Shown here: in pieces, positions 31,727-42,567 of the stretch | How positions within the stretch are numbered: the stretch's first letter is position 1 | How the letters are laid out: every line of letters begins with the position of its first letter | Origin: Taxillus chinensis | Lineage: Eukaryota > Streptophyta > Magnoliopsida > Santalales > Loranthaceae | NCBI GenBank assembly: GCA_023512835.1 | Contig: CM042085.1 | Span: 29,099,812 to 29,163,811 of the forward strand | Direction: 5' to 3' | Length of the DNA stretch: 64,000 nucleotides | Translations under genes and position numbers: made by a program | The notes under the pieces: model-generated | Database searches by the model: none | What the model was told of the DNA's origin: nothing | The model's input: only the letters and a program-made list of their open reading frames with translations

Positions 31727-33232
31727 GACAGACAAGATTTTTAGCCTCTCTAAAAGAGCTAGCTAATGTCGTTAAATCTCTCTTCAAAATAATAAATTCC
31801 CTAAGTTTGCACTAAAAGAATAACGAGCAAGCAAGGGGTCGAACCCACAGGGATTAGCCTAGTTTTCTAGTTCTCAAATCAAATCACCCAATTACTCTTG
31901 TTCTATAAAATGTCTTGGCAAAAAGTTTTCTTTTTTTAAACTAAAGATCTAATTTTTATGTGGTTTTCTGAATAAACAAAGAAAGTAAACTGATTTTAGA
32001 ATTAAAATTCAAGGATTAAAAGCATCTAGGGTCACAATTTCACCTCTCTATGTTATCTCTACCTGGTTCATGATATTAGGGTTGTCCGATTGAAAACATG
32101 CTAAACATAAGCCAAGGACAACAAATGGTCATTGAGGTCCTTTTAAGAGTTGTATGCCAGAATGGTCATCTAAACACACAAACATGCAAAGCCAATAAAT
32201 CATACTTGCAAAAGGATAATGATCACACCAATTACAAATAAGTTATGAATCTCAATCCGCCCCGGACTAGGGCTAAGAATACCAAGGTGTACATCCAAAG
32301 ATAGAACTAAGAACAGATTCATAAAACATGCAAAACTCAATCATCCAAACCCAAATATTCATAAACACAAAGAAAGCAATAAGGGGGCTACATTGCTCCC
32401 CTAGATTAAAAGACTACTCACGCATGATTACAAGCAAAACCATAGCAGAAAAGCTCAACATCTTCTTCTTGATCACGCGCACAAAAAGCTTCAAATCCAG
32501 GCTCCAAAATCCGCGACGGCTGTCGCGACGGCCGGTGCTCTCCTAGGTCAAGGAGCACCTCCAAGTCGTGGAGCCTCTCTCTCTCTCTCTAAAAACGTGT
32601 AGGGGGTTAGGCATACAAAGCATGGGGCGTGGAGCTCTTATTTATAGAGTTTGGATGGGCCTTGAGGTGTGTAACCTAGCCCATCTATCAAAACGGCGTA
32701 GTTTTGATAAGTAACACTCAAAACATTAAAAACTCTATCTTCCATCCAAAATTTGGACTTGGGCCTTCAGGAACAAATGATCAGCATGGAAAAACGATTG
32801 GATCGGTCCAAAAATATCTCTGCACACCAATTTGCACGTGATATGGTAAATTCACGTGCACCTCCAAATCAGCTCAAACTTCTCTCCAAGCTTCCTTGCA
32901 TCCTGTAGAGGCCTCGAGAGGCAAAAATAGGCTTGCACGTGAATTGGGTGAATTCACGTTCAGCTCCAAATGCTCTGAAATTTCTATGGTAGGTAGATGA
33001 CATCATTCTAAGAAACTTTTGTTCTTGCACGCAAATTGTTTGAGGCCATCTACTATGTCAAAAGTGAGGTCCAAAACCTGCCAAAAACGACTTAAAAGCG
33101 CATGTATTTGCAACTAGCATCTTCCTAGGGGTTAGAGCAAATATATATGATATATGAGGCAATAAGGCTCTAATCATGCTCTTAAACATCCTAAATAAAC
33201 ACTAGAATAACGGCATAAAATGCACGTTATCA
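31727..33232 (-). repeat. 3' LTR of Athila-2
   Basis: On the minus strand it starts TGATAACGTGCATTTTATGCC at 33232 and ends TTGTCTGTC at 31727. The hairpin in U3 has arms GCACGTGAATT (32935-32945) and AATTCACGTTC (32951-32961), one mismatch. TATA (CTATAAATAAG, minus) is near 32649-32639 and the CT run at 32573-32590. Confidence 0.92.
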
Positions 33233-34749
33233 AATACACCACACATTGCTTGTCCTCAAGCAAAAACATACAAGCAGACAAAAATAAAATAAACACGCAA
33301 GTCAAACGAAAGAAAAATAAAATAACAATCAAGGAGAATCATGGTTTCCTAAGCATGCAACTCTATCATGATGAAATGGGAATTTAAGCATCAAAATGAG
33401 TCATAGCTTAGTTCATTCATGTCCATATCCCTAGTCCAACAACCATGTAATATCACCACTTAAATTTCGAGATATGAGCAAGCAATCCATGATAAAATAG
33501 CACCTAGTTTCCCTTTAAGTTCTTACCAAGGATAAGCAGCCTCACTCAAATATAATAATGCTCAAGCCCAATACCTATCAATGAACAATGGATGGAAAAC
33601 TCTATCTCTACACTCGCCATCAGCTATTGATTAAGTACTTGCCAAGCAATCATGAGAGTTCCCTATTGTGCTCATCAAAGAAAACACACTCTCTATTCTA
33701 CTTTACTTGAACTCACACTCTATTCTAAACTCAATAAACTCACACTCTAGTCTACTAACCGATAAAACAAGACCATGAGCCAAAGAATTGAGCTCAACAT
33801 TCTTAAAACAAAACACAATTCAGCCAATGTGGCTTCACAAATCTAAACAATCACACATAAACATCAAGCCATTCTGGCTTTTATTCCGGAATCTTTTCTT
33901 TCTTTCTTTTTTTTTTAAGTAATAACCTTACAAGGTTGCATTTTATGCTCTCCCTTGATGGATTATTCACTCTTCTTTTTTTACTCACATAACACATAAA
34001 TAAGACTGATTTTTCTAATGCATACCCCTTGCCATTTTGCTACATAAGGAGAGACAAAAATTCATTGATGTCTCACATCCCATTTTCCAATTAAGTGATG
34101 GCTTTTTCACATTCTATATCACAGACCTTTTATATTTACAACACAGCAAACAAAAAATAGGATATATAAGAAGTCAAAGTGACTTAAAGGCCTTGCACCC
34201 TATCTACACACCAAACACTGAGCACTAATAAGTAATCACATGCTTACTTGACTCCTACCATTAAATAACTAATGTTAAGTGCAAGAAGAGTAGCAAATCA
34301 AACTATTACCCACAAACCATAAATGTCACTCAAGGGCTAAAAGAAGCGTTCTCATTTTGCATTTCTTTTTCACTCAACTTTAAGGGTTACTTAGGTCTAT
34401 CATAGCATTTCATGCTCACTAATATTCAAAACTCAGCTCCAAAAACATGGTGATATCATTCAAAAGATAAAGACATGATCAAACTAATTCAGAGCACATT
34501 TTAACTACTTTAACACCCTTATCACAACATGATACTAATGTGGCATAAAAAAATAAATTTTAAGCCAAAATTGCATACTTAATATCCATGTCTCCACAAG
34601 CAAATCATTCAAGCAAACAACTCAAACAATCATGCAACTAAAAACAGTTTTTTTTTTTAAATAATAAATAAAACATGCAATTACAACATAAAAGACAAGC
34701 AAGTGGCTCAAGTCACTCCCATACACCACACTTAAAATATGCTATGTCC
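33233..34749 (-). other. 3' non-coding spacer of Athila-2
   Basis: No coding frame is visible. It is homologous to 52446-54053 of Athila-1 and ends next to the 3' LTR with a stretch like GGACAAGCAA-TGTGTGGTGTATT, where the polypurine tract would be expected. Confidence 0.7.
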
Positions 34750-34960
34750 TCATGGCATAAAATAGGGAGTAGGAAAAACACTTACCCCCGTTTGGCACAC
34801 CGTAATAGTAGATGACATTGGCCACCATTCGTCGTACCTGAGCCACAAAATCAACCGACGTCTCGCCGCGCACTTCCCAAGTTTCTCTCTCATTGCAGAA
34901 TTGCCATCATGTAGTAGCAAACAAAGATCCCACAGCTGAATTGACCCAATAATTTGCTCA
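34750..34960 (-). pseudogene. Athila-2 remnant of the Ulp1-like protease domain
   Basis: On the minus strand the sequence QFSCGIFVCYYMMAILQ is encoded at about 34943-34895, with the putative catalytic Cys codon at 34934-34932. It matches Athila-1 at 52284-52330. It is joined directly to the spacer that normally follows integrase, so the N-terminal part of the accessory ORF, including His and Asp of the catalytic set, is deleted. Downstream bases continue RRMVANVIYYY as in Athila-1. A lone tail cannot be an active peptidase. Confidence 0.75.
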
Positions 34961-35165
34961 TCCTGCAAATGGTTAGTTAAGAAAGAAGCAAAGTCTCCTG
35001 CACAATGGTTAGCTTGCAAACAATTTATTGAATAAAATAAATAAAAGAAAATAACATAAAATAAAACACAAAGAATAAACATTGGGTTGCCTCCCAACAA
35101 GCGCTTTATTTAAGGTCCGTAGCTAGACCTTGTCATACTAAACTCAACCAATGTATGAAAGGCTT

Positions 35166-36550
35166 TCATCCTTGCATTGTAAACCTCAAGAGTCTCATAG
35201 ACCATAGCAATCGGATGAATGAACCTTGTGGGAGCCACTTGAACTCCCGATTCAATTGTTGATAGGGAGACACCTCCACAAACTTATGGTTCTCCTTCCT
35301 CTCTTTCCATCGAGGTGGTAAAACAAATTCAGCATACTCCACAATTGGAGTAGTCATGATGCACGCATGGTTACCTCCCTTGTCAAGCACTTCCTTCTCT
35401 TGTATAAGGGAAGATGATTCCAAAGCAAACATAGTAGTGGTGGGCTCATGTAGCTTGTCTTCATAAAGAGTACCTTGGTTTGATGTGCCTTCGGATATGA
35501 GAATTATAGCATCATCATCCAAGATTTGTTGCTGCATCCTTGGGTTGTCATTTATTGGTTTCTCATGTTCTTCTAACACCCCAGAACAATTCAAGTCTTC
35601 CTCTTCTTCTTGGATGGAAAAATTGTCCTCATAAGCTCCAACCATGGGAAGAGTTGAAGTGGATACATCGCATGGGCTATTAAATTGTGGTGGAGGGACC
35701 ACCTCATCATAATGAAACATTGCCCTTTTATCCACCTCTTGTTCTATAGCAGCATTAATGGTTTGACCATCTAGAATGCGAGCTTCATCTTCGGGAATCA
35801 TTATTAGCAGAAAACTCCCATTCTTGTGAGGCGGATGTCAAAGATTGATACATGAAAGTTGGAGTGATGGCTTTGCAATTCTCTTCAGTCTCTATCTCTG
35901 TGTCACCAACAAAGGAGTTAGATGAGACTCCGTTATCTGCATTTTGAACCATACTCATCAATAATTGCTCTACATTTTTTATGGTAGTCTCCAAACTTCC
36001 TAGCCTTTCATTCAAAGCCTCTCTTCTGGTTTCTTCATCTTCAACTTGGGGCGGCCACTCTTGTTGTTGATATGGACAATAATTGCCATAGAGTGGGGCT
36101 TCATAGTAAGCTTCATTTTCATATTGCCCAACCCATCTATTCTCAGAATATCCATTGAAGAAACCATTAAACTCCTCAGGTGGTGGCTCTTGTGGATAGT
36201 AGTCACCCTCAGGTTGGGTGTAAGTTGGCCATACTTCTCTACCATCTCCATTAATACTCCCACCATAACAAGGAGGCTCCTGGTATGAATAGCTGCTTGT
36301 GGGAGGATCATAGACAGTGCAATCCCAAGCACTATATGAAAATTGATCTCGCCGCATGACCTGGAATATAAACATTTTGGTCTCGCCATCATTGAATTCT
36401 CCTCATCTCTCCTTTGATTTTCCCACAAATATTTGTTGCCTTGGATCATACTTTCCAAACATTCTTCCACGGTTAGCTCCTCCTCATCTCCAAACTTTCT
36501 GTCCATTGGAGTGCTTTGATTGGCTGGATTAAAGGACACAAGTTCCCCTC
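35166..36550 (-). pseudogene. gag: Athila-2 gag-derived ORFs
   Basis: The frame 36539-36375 begins GELVSFNP, like the Athila-1 gag start, then switches by a frameshift to 36375-35785. That part is Tyr/Pro/Gln-rich and ends with a coiled coil and the Athila block ENCKAIT. A third frame, 35801-35166, is acidic and ends with the basic EFKWLPQGSFIRLL. The capsid core of Gag is missing. The frames overlap by 17 bases at 35785-35801. Short retained gag pieces are common in non-autonomous elements; a function is not shown. Confidence 0.75.
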
Positions 36551-36754
36551 ATCGCATACACAACTAGCAATACCTCAAACTCTTGGTGTATGTTCCTGTA
36601 AAACAACAAGAACACACCCAGCAGCTCCGAACAATGCAAAATAAACAAATAAAGAACACAAAATAACAGAAAATAAAAGACAAAATAAAACACCAAGATC
36701 AGAATTCAAACAGTTTCACTCAATGTTGATTTTAAAAACTAGTTAACCGTTGAA

Positions 36755-36772
36755 TCCCCGGCAACGGCGCCA
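36755..36772 (-). other. Primer binding site, Asp-tRNA type (Athila-2)
   Basis: On the minus strand TGGCGCCGTTGCCGGGGA is the canonical complement of plant Asp-tRNA 3' end, four bases from the LTR end at 36777. Confidence 0.92.
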
Positions 36773-36776
36773 ATTT

Positions 36777-38273
36777 GACAGACAAGATTTTTAGCCTCTC
36801 TAAAAGAGCTAGCTAATGTCGTTAAATCTCTCTTCAAAATAATAAATTCCCTAAGTTTGCACTAAAAGAATAGCAGCAAGCAAGGGGTCGAACCCACAGG
36901 GATTAGCCTAGTTTTCTAGTTCTCAAATCAAATCACCCAATTACTCTTGTTCTATAAAATGTCTTGGCAAAAAGTTTTCTTTTTTAAACTAAAGATCTAA
37001 TTTTTATGTGGTTTTCTGAATAAACAAAGAAAGTAAACTGATTTTAGAATTAAAATTCAAGGATTAAAAGCATCTAGGGTCACAATTTCACCTCCCTATG
37101 TTATCTCTACTGGTTCATGATATTAGGGTTGTCTGATTGAAAACATGCTAAACATAAGCCAAGGACAACAAATGGTCATTGAGGTCCTTTTAAGAGTTGT
37201 ATGCCAGAATGGTCATCTAAACACACAAACATGCAAAGCCAATAAATCATACTTGCAAAAGGATAATGATCACACCAATCACAAATAAGTTATGAATCTC
37301 AATCCGCCCCGAGACTAGGGCTAAGAATACCAAGGTGTACATCCAAAGATAGAACTAAGAACAGATTCATAAAACATGCAAAACTCAATCATCCAAACCC
37401 AAATATTCATAAACACAACAAAGCAACAAGGGGGCTACATTGCTTCCCTAGATTAAAAGACTACTCACGCATGATTACAAGCAAAACCATAGCGAAAAAG
37501 CTCAACATCTTCTTCTTGATCACGCGCACAGCAAAGCTTCAAATCCAGGCTCCAAAATCCGCGACGGCTGCTGCGACGGCTGCTCTCCTAGGTCAAGGAG
37601 CACCTCCAAGTCGTGGAGCCTCTCTCTCTCTCTAAAACGTGTAGGGGGTTAGGCATACAAAGCATGGGGCGTGGAGCTCTTATTTATAGAGTTTGGATGG
37701 GCCTTGAGGTGTGTAACCTAGCCCATCTATCAAAACGGCGTAGTTTTGATAAGTAACACTCAAAACATTAAAAACTCTATCTTCCATCCAAAATTTGGAC
37801 TTGGGCCTTCGGAACAAATGATCAGGCATGGAAAAACGATTGGATCGGTCCAAAAATATCTCTGCACGCCAATTTGCACGTGATATGGTGAATTCACGTG
37901 CACCTCCAAATCAGCTCAAACTTCTCCCCAAGCTTCCTTGCATCCTGTAGAGGCCTGAGAGGCAAAAATAGGCTTGCACGTGAATTGGGTGAATTCACGT
38001 TCAGCTCCAAATGCTCTGAAATTTCTGTGGTAGGTAGATGACATCATTCTAAGAAACTTTTTGTTCTTGCACGCAAATTGTTTGAGGCCATCTACTATGT
38101 CAAAAGTGAGGTCCAAAACCTTCCAAAATAGCTTAAAAGCGCATGTATTTGCAACTAGCATCTTCCTAGGGGTTAGAGCAAATATATATGATATATGAGG
38201 CAATAAGGCTCTAATCATGCTCTTAAACATCCTAAATAAACACTAGAATAACGGCATAAAATGCACGTTATCA
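36777..38273 (-). repeat. 5' LTR of Athila-2
   Basis: Length 1497 bp; nearly identical to 31727-33232, differing mainly by scattered single-base indels and substitutions. It has the same hairpin, palindromic box (about 37733-37752) and CT run (37619-37632). Confidence 0.92.
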
Positions 38274-38727
38274 GGCTCACACTTAAGCATTCACATATCT
38301 CACCTAGTCATTTTCAGAATATCAATAGTATTATCACAATTTAGTTTGTTTTACTTTATTTATTTATTTATTTATTTTCAGTTCACATTTTACAAGCTTC
38401 AAGTTCACAAGCACATAGTTTTAATACCACAAATTCTTTTCCATGCTTTCATGCTCAAATCATCACAACATTTCAGAGTTGCACAATTGAAACTTTATCA
38501 CGTTCAAACCATTTATCATGCAATTACACATAAACAACAAATCCAACTAGTGCCCTATTGCCAATGCATGCAAATCCTACCACAGATTGGACTACCCCAA
38601 GTACACCTTAGAGGCTAAAAGAGGACCGTGTTGATCAGGCACGTCCCTCCAGGATCCTCCAAAGGACTCAAGACAACCAGATCCGCCCACTACCCTAGGC
38701 CAACTAGACCATGCTCTGATACCATAC
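38274..38727 (-). other. Tekay-3 leader and Met-tRNA primer site
   Basis: The primer site TGGTATCAGAGCAT (minus, 38724-38711) lies three bases from the LTR end. The rest matches Tekay leaders (GGTGTACTTGGGGTAGTCCA region) and continues across Athila-2 at 31721. TTTA repeats lie at about 38357-38377. Confidence 0.85.
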
Positions 38728-39279
38728 TGTCACGCCCCGAATTTCCAGCCGAGGAGACCGGAACGTGACCCTCCCTTTACCCGGATTTGGATAAAGGGGT
38801 TAGGATACAATATGCCCACACAGGACACTATACATTTCACAACAAATATTCAGAGAGACAATCATACATATATATTAAGTTCAAACCATTATTAACGTGT
38901 CCAAACATGTTTGTATTACATTTAACTCCTCAATGCAATATCTCCCCACTTGGGGTTACAAAGCTCTCACGAAACAACAAAACACAAATAACGATGAAGC
39001 AAAGCCACAAGCCAGGTCTTCCACCTTGGTGTTCCCACCTAACGACCGTAGGTCCCCGTAAAGAAAACAAACACGTAGGAGGGGTGAGCGACCACAACTC
39101 AATAGGGGATCAAGTCTCCCCAACCCATCCCATGCATCTATCATCTATATCGGAGCGTGTACCGGTGTAGTGACGTGGCGAAAAACAAATAGCAAGGAAA
39201 CACACCACACAAACGGGTGCAACCTCAGGCCTGGCCACACAGGCTCCACGACCACATAGGCTAACACTTTAACCACCTC

Positions 39280-39412
39280 TCAAACAAGTGATTTAACCGC
39301 CTCTTCAGGCCAATGATTTAACCGCCTCTCAGGCAAGTGATTTAATCGCCTCTTCAGGCAAGTGATTTAACCGCCTCTTCAGGCAAGTGATTTAACCGCC
39401 TCTTCAGGCAAA
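39280..39412 (-). repeat. Minisatellite in Tekay-3 LTR
   Basis: Five to six units of about 25-28 bp share ATTTAACCGCCTCTTCAGGC and AAGTG. Tekay-4 has only about two units of the same sequence at 57868-57912. Confidence 0.85.
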
Positions 39413-39934
39413 CGTTTTCCACACCCACTCGAGCTAACAACCATGCAATCAAGCACACAAGATACACCTCGGTCACTCAAGCATAAAACCAAACACTTAG
39501 TGTGCACGCATTCACAAGTGCACAAACCCAGCCACCCAGGCATAAAAACAAACACTTAGCATGCACACATTTACAAACTCGCAAATCCGGCCACACACAG
39601 GCATATTATCAAACACGTATCGGGCATATTCATACAAGCATATTCACACAGGCATATTCACACAGGCATTTTATCGAACATTTAACATGCACCGACCACC
39701 CAACGTCGAAATCATAACGAAACGTCATTGAAGGCCAACATTCATATAGGAGATCACACGTATATGATTTTACATAATAAAATATTATAGCAACAACAAT
39801 AGAAACTCGCAAATCATCTACACAGGGCCTAATCCTGGGACAGACCAGGAAAGACAAAACCCCTACATGTAGGAAAACGTATCACCACAAGAACGATCCT
39901 GCTCCCACGCCGAATGTCGTCCGCCCACGAGAAA

Positions 39935-40335
39935 CACCACAACAAAGAATGGCCAGGAACTCCCCTCTCTCTCTCTCTCTCTGCGACGGCTTGGTGGGTC
40001 AAGAAGAGAACCCTAAACCTAGAACAAAGAGCCTTCACTTCTTTATATAGACACCATGACATCAAAACGACATAGTTTTGATTAAGTGAAACACAACATC
40101 AAAACGACATAGTTTTGATTGCACAAGCTACAAGAAACACCACAGAAAGAATGGCCAGGAACACCTCTCTCTCTCTCTCTCTCTCTCTACGACGGCTTCG
40201 GTGGCTGAAGAAGAGAACCCTAAACCTAGAACAAGTAGCCTTCACCTCTTTATATAGACACCACGACATCAAAACGACATATTTTTGATTAAGTGAAACA
40301 CAACATCAAAATGACGTAGTTTTGATCGCACAAGC
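39935..40335 (-). repeat. Tandem duplication of the core promoter in Tekay-3 LTR
   Basis: About 195 bp is present twice, roughly 39935-40131 and 40132-40335. Each copy has a CT run, AGAACCCTAAACCTAGAACA, a TATA box (CTTTATATAGACACC on the plus strand) and two ATCAAAACGACATAGTTTTG-type boxes. The LTR thus has two TATA boxes and four boxes. The copies differ slightly. Confidence 0.85.
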
Positions 40336-40754
40336 TATAACCTTTTCGCATCCATATAAGACAGAATACTCACAATTCCAACATGGTCCTTTGGGAAAAG
40401 ATGATTAGAATAACAAAACCAAGGTGATGGTACAAAAATATGGCTACACGCCATAATGCACGTCATATCCCCATACGACGTGCGGCTCCAAATGATGTGA
40501 AATTCTACCCAAGCTTCCTTGAACCATGTAGAAAGCGGGCATGCAATAAAAACCTTGCACGTCATAATGCCCCATATGACGTGCACTCTATTTCTGCCTC
40601 CCTATGCTGCCCTATTTCGTCAAAAGTTCCCTATTTGGTAAATAAAATGATTTGGCTGAAGTCCATGAGTAGAAGTTCCCCAAAAACTAGAAAATTGCCA
40701 CTCAAAAGACAAAACGTGACTAACTCCACACATCCCAAAACACGGGTCATTACA

Positions 40755-41574
40755 TATAGACACACCTGAGATCACTAGAGCGAACTTCCGCAATTAATCA
40801 ACCTAGTGACTCAACCACGCTTTGTTGAGCTACCCACCGAAGATCCGTACACTCATCTTTCAAGATTTAATCAAATCTGTCGAATGATTAGGAAGCGGGG
40901 GTGCCCGGGGTTACCATCAAACCGGAAATGTTTCCATGGTCCCTTCGAGACAATGCACTATGATGGTTCAACTCTTTTCCGAACCATTACTTCACTAACC
41001 AGGGGGATTGTGCACAAGAATTCTTATCACAATACTTCCCTCCAGGGAAGTTATCTAAGCTCGAAGTCAAATTACGGCTTTCTCTCAAGGAGTGGGAGAA
41101 AATGTTGGAGAAGCATGGGAGCGCTTCAAAAATCTACAAAGGAGGTGCCCAAACCATGGGCTTAACAAAGAGTTCCTACTGGAAATCTTTTTCTATGCAT
41201 TAAGTCAGGAAGACCAAAATCTCCTTAATACAATTCTGGAGGAACTCTTATGAAGAAGAGCATTTAAAAGGCCACTATTCTTATTGAAAATATGGCAAAG
41301 AATTTCTTTGTGGGAACAGGGAGGAGGACGGGTTCCCAACAAACCTGGAGCTTATGAAGTAGAAGAAAGCATTCTACTCAATGTCAAATTAGATACACTT
41401 ACTCGCCAAGTAGAGAAGTGGTAGCCAAGCCTGTGGAAAACATAAGCTCCAATTGTTTAGAGTGCGGAGGAGCACATTCACCAATAACTTGCCCTCTTGA
41501 ACATCGGTCGATCCAAGAATCCAATAGAGACCGAGGATCAAGTAAACTTTGTTCAAACAATCCTTACTCCAATA
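40755..41574 (+). pseudogene. gag: Fragment of an Athila-type gag (Athila-3)
   Basis: The plus strand reads RFVELPTEDPYTHLSRFNQI, then after a frameshift EAWERFKNLQRRCPNHG near 41120-41170 and a Cys/His block CLECGGAHSPITC near 41459-41497. These match the capsid of Athila-type Gag (compare EAWERFKDLIRRCPDHG in Athila-1). The fragment has no LTR. Tekay-3 borders it on the left and the inversion breakpoint on the right. It is strongly decayed, with several stops. Confidence 0.8.
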
Positions 41575-41930
41575 CCTACTGAGCCGTGGTTGCTCACCCC
41601 TCCCTCTATGTTGTGTTTTCTTTCAGGAACATACGGGCGTTAGGTGGGACCCCAATGTGGAAGACCTTATTGATTTTACTTGTCTTCTATTTATGTTATT
41701 TTTAAGGGAATTGATGTAACCCCAGTGGGGGTGGATTGGAAAGAGAATTTTGTTGTAATAAAGACTGGTTTGGATTGTGGATTGCTTTTATGAACATTAC
41801 TTTCTTGAATGTGTTGTGGATGTTTAAAAATTTTATATTCGGGGTTTGCACCCTAACCCCTTTGCCCTCCGTGTGGGTACAAGGGGAGTCACGTACCGGT
41901 TTCCTCGAGTTGGAAATCCGCGGCATGACA
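41575..41930 (+). repeat. 3' LTR of Tekay-2 (only its last 356 bp)
   Basis: It is homologous to the end of the Tekay-2 5' LTR (11348-11705) and ends GCGGCATGACA at 41930. It is followed by CTGTA (41931-41935), the duplication that matches 13341-13345. The left edge near CCTACT (41575-41580) is the right breakpoint of the inferred inversion. Most of the LTR and all internal 3' sequence are gone. Confidence 0.88.
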
Positions 41931-42567
41931 CTGTATCTTATAGCAAGTCGCCCGGACATAATGTTTGCAACTTGCATCTCGCGCAAGATATCAGGCGAAT
42001 CCCAAAGAGTCACATATGCTTCATGTAAAACGGATATTAAGGTATCTCAAAGGGACAATTAATTTGGGACTCGGTACCCACAAGAGTCCAACTTCGCCTT
42101 ATCCGGATATTCCGATGCTGATTTTGCCAGGGTGTCGCATAGACAGGAAAAGCACCAGGGGTACATGCCAATTCCTTGGAAACAGTTGATCTCTTGGTTC
42201 AAGAAGAAGCGAATTCCGTATCAACATCTACTACTAGCGGAATATATAGCTATCGGGAGTTCTTTGCACAGCCTTCTCCTGGATGCAAAGTCAACTTACC
42301 GACTACGGCTTCAACATGACATCTATTCCACTCTCCTGTGACAATACCGGTGCTATTGTTATCAGCAATAATCCCATCATGCATCCAAAGACAAAACATA
42401 TTAAGGTCAGGCATCATTTCATTCGCGATCATGTTCTTAAAAAGCACATATCCCTGGAACATGTTGCTACTGAAGATCAACTAGCGGATATACTTACAAA
42501 GCCCCTACCTGATGTAAGATTTTCTAAACTTCTTCTCAAATTAGGTATGCTTGACTTTTCTGCATAG
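41931..42567 (+). pseudogene. pol: Sire-1 RT end and RNase H
   Basis: Starting in RT with LIASRPDIMFATCI, it continues KESHMLHVKRILRYLKGTIN and the RNase H blocks SDADFA (out of frame), STRGTCQFLGN, SWFKKK, AEYIAI and CDNTGAIVISNNP. It ends with KTKHIKVRHHFIRDHV, EDQLADILTKPLP and a TAG at 42565. All expected blocks are present in two or three frames. Frames 42132-42341 and 41965-42189 overlap because of indels. The N-terminal part of RT lies at 13346-14219 on the other strand. Confidence 0.92.

Larger units (their letters stand above)
31727..38273 (-). mobile_element. Athila-2: complete non-autonomous Athila element
   Basis: Both LTRs (38273-36777 and 33232-31727), a perfect Asp-tRNA primer site and a 5-bp duplication GGCTC on both sides make this a complete 6.5 kb element. 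The internal 3.5 kb lacks protease, RT, RNase H and integrase. It keeps the end of gag, a post-integrase spacer, the last part of the Ulp1-like ORF and the long 3' spacer. It must have used enzymes of another Athila. The LTRs are nearly identical, so insertion was recent. Confidence 0.92.
38728..40754 (-). repeat. 5' LTR of Tekay-3
   Basis: On the minus strand it starts TGTAATGACCCGTGTTTTGG at 40754 and ends GGGGCGTGACA at 38728 (2027 bp). It carries a third hairpin class: arms GCACGTCATA (40557-40566) and TATGACGTGC (40575-40584), perfect over 10 bp. The promoter region is duplicated in tandem, and a 25-28 bp minisatellite is at 39280-39412. It is closest to the Tekay-4 LTR. Confidence 0.92.

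Noticed and set aside
39280..39412. CRISPR-like regular repeats
   Set aside because: The units are directly tandem without unique spacers and lie in a plant LTR; a minisatellite.
41736..42062. 108-codon frame joining LTR and RT
   Set aside because: It reads from the Tekay-2 LTR into Sire-1 RT by chance; no biological fusion.
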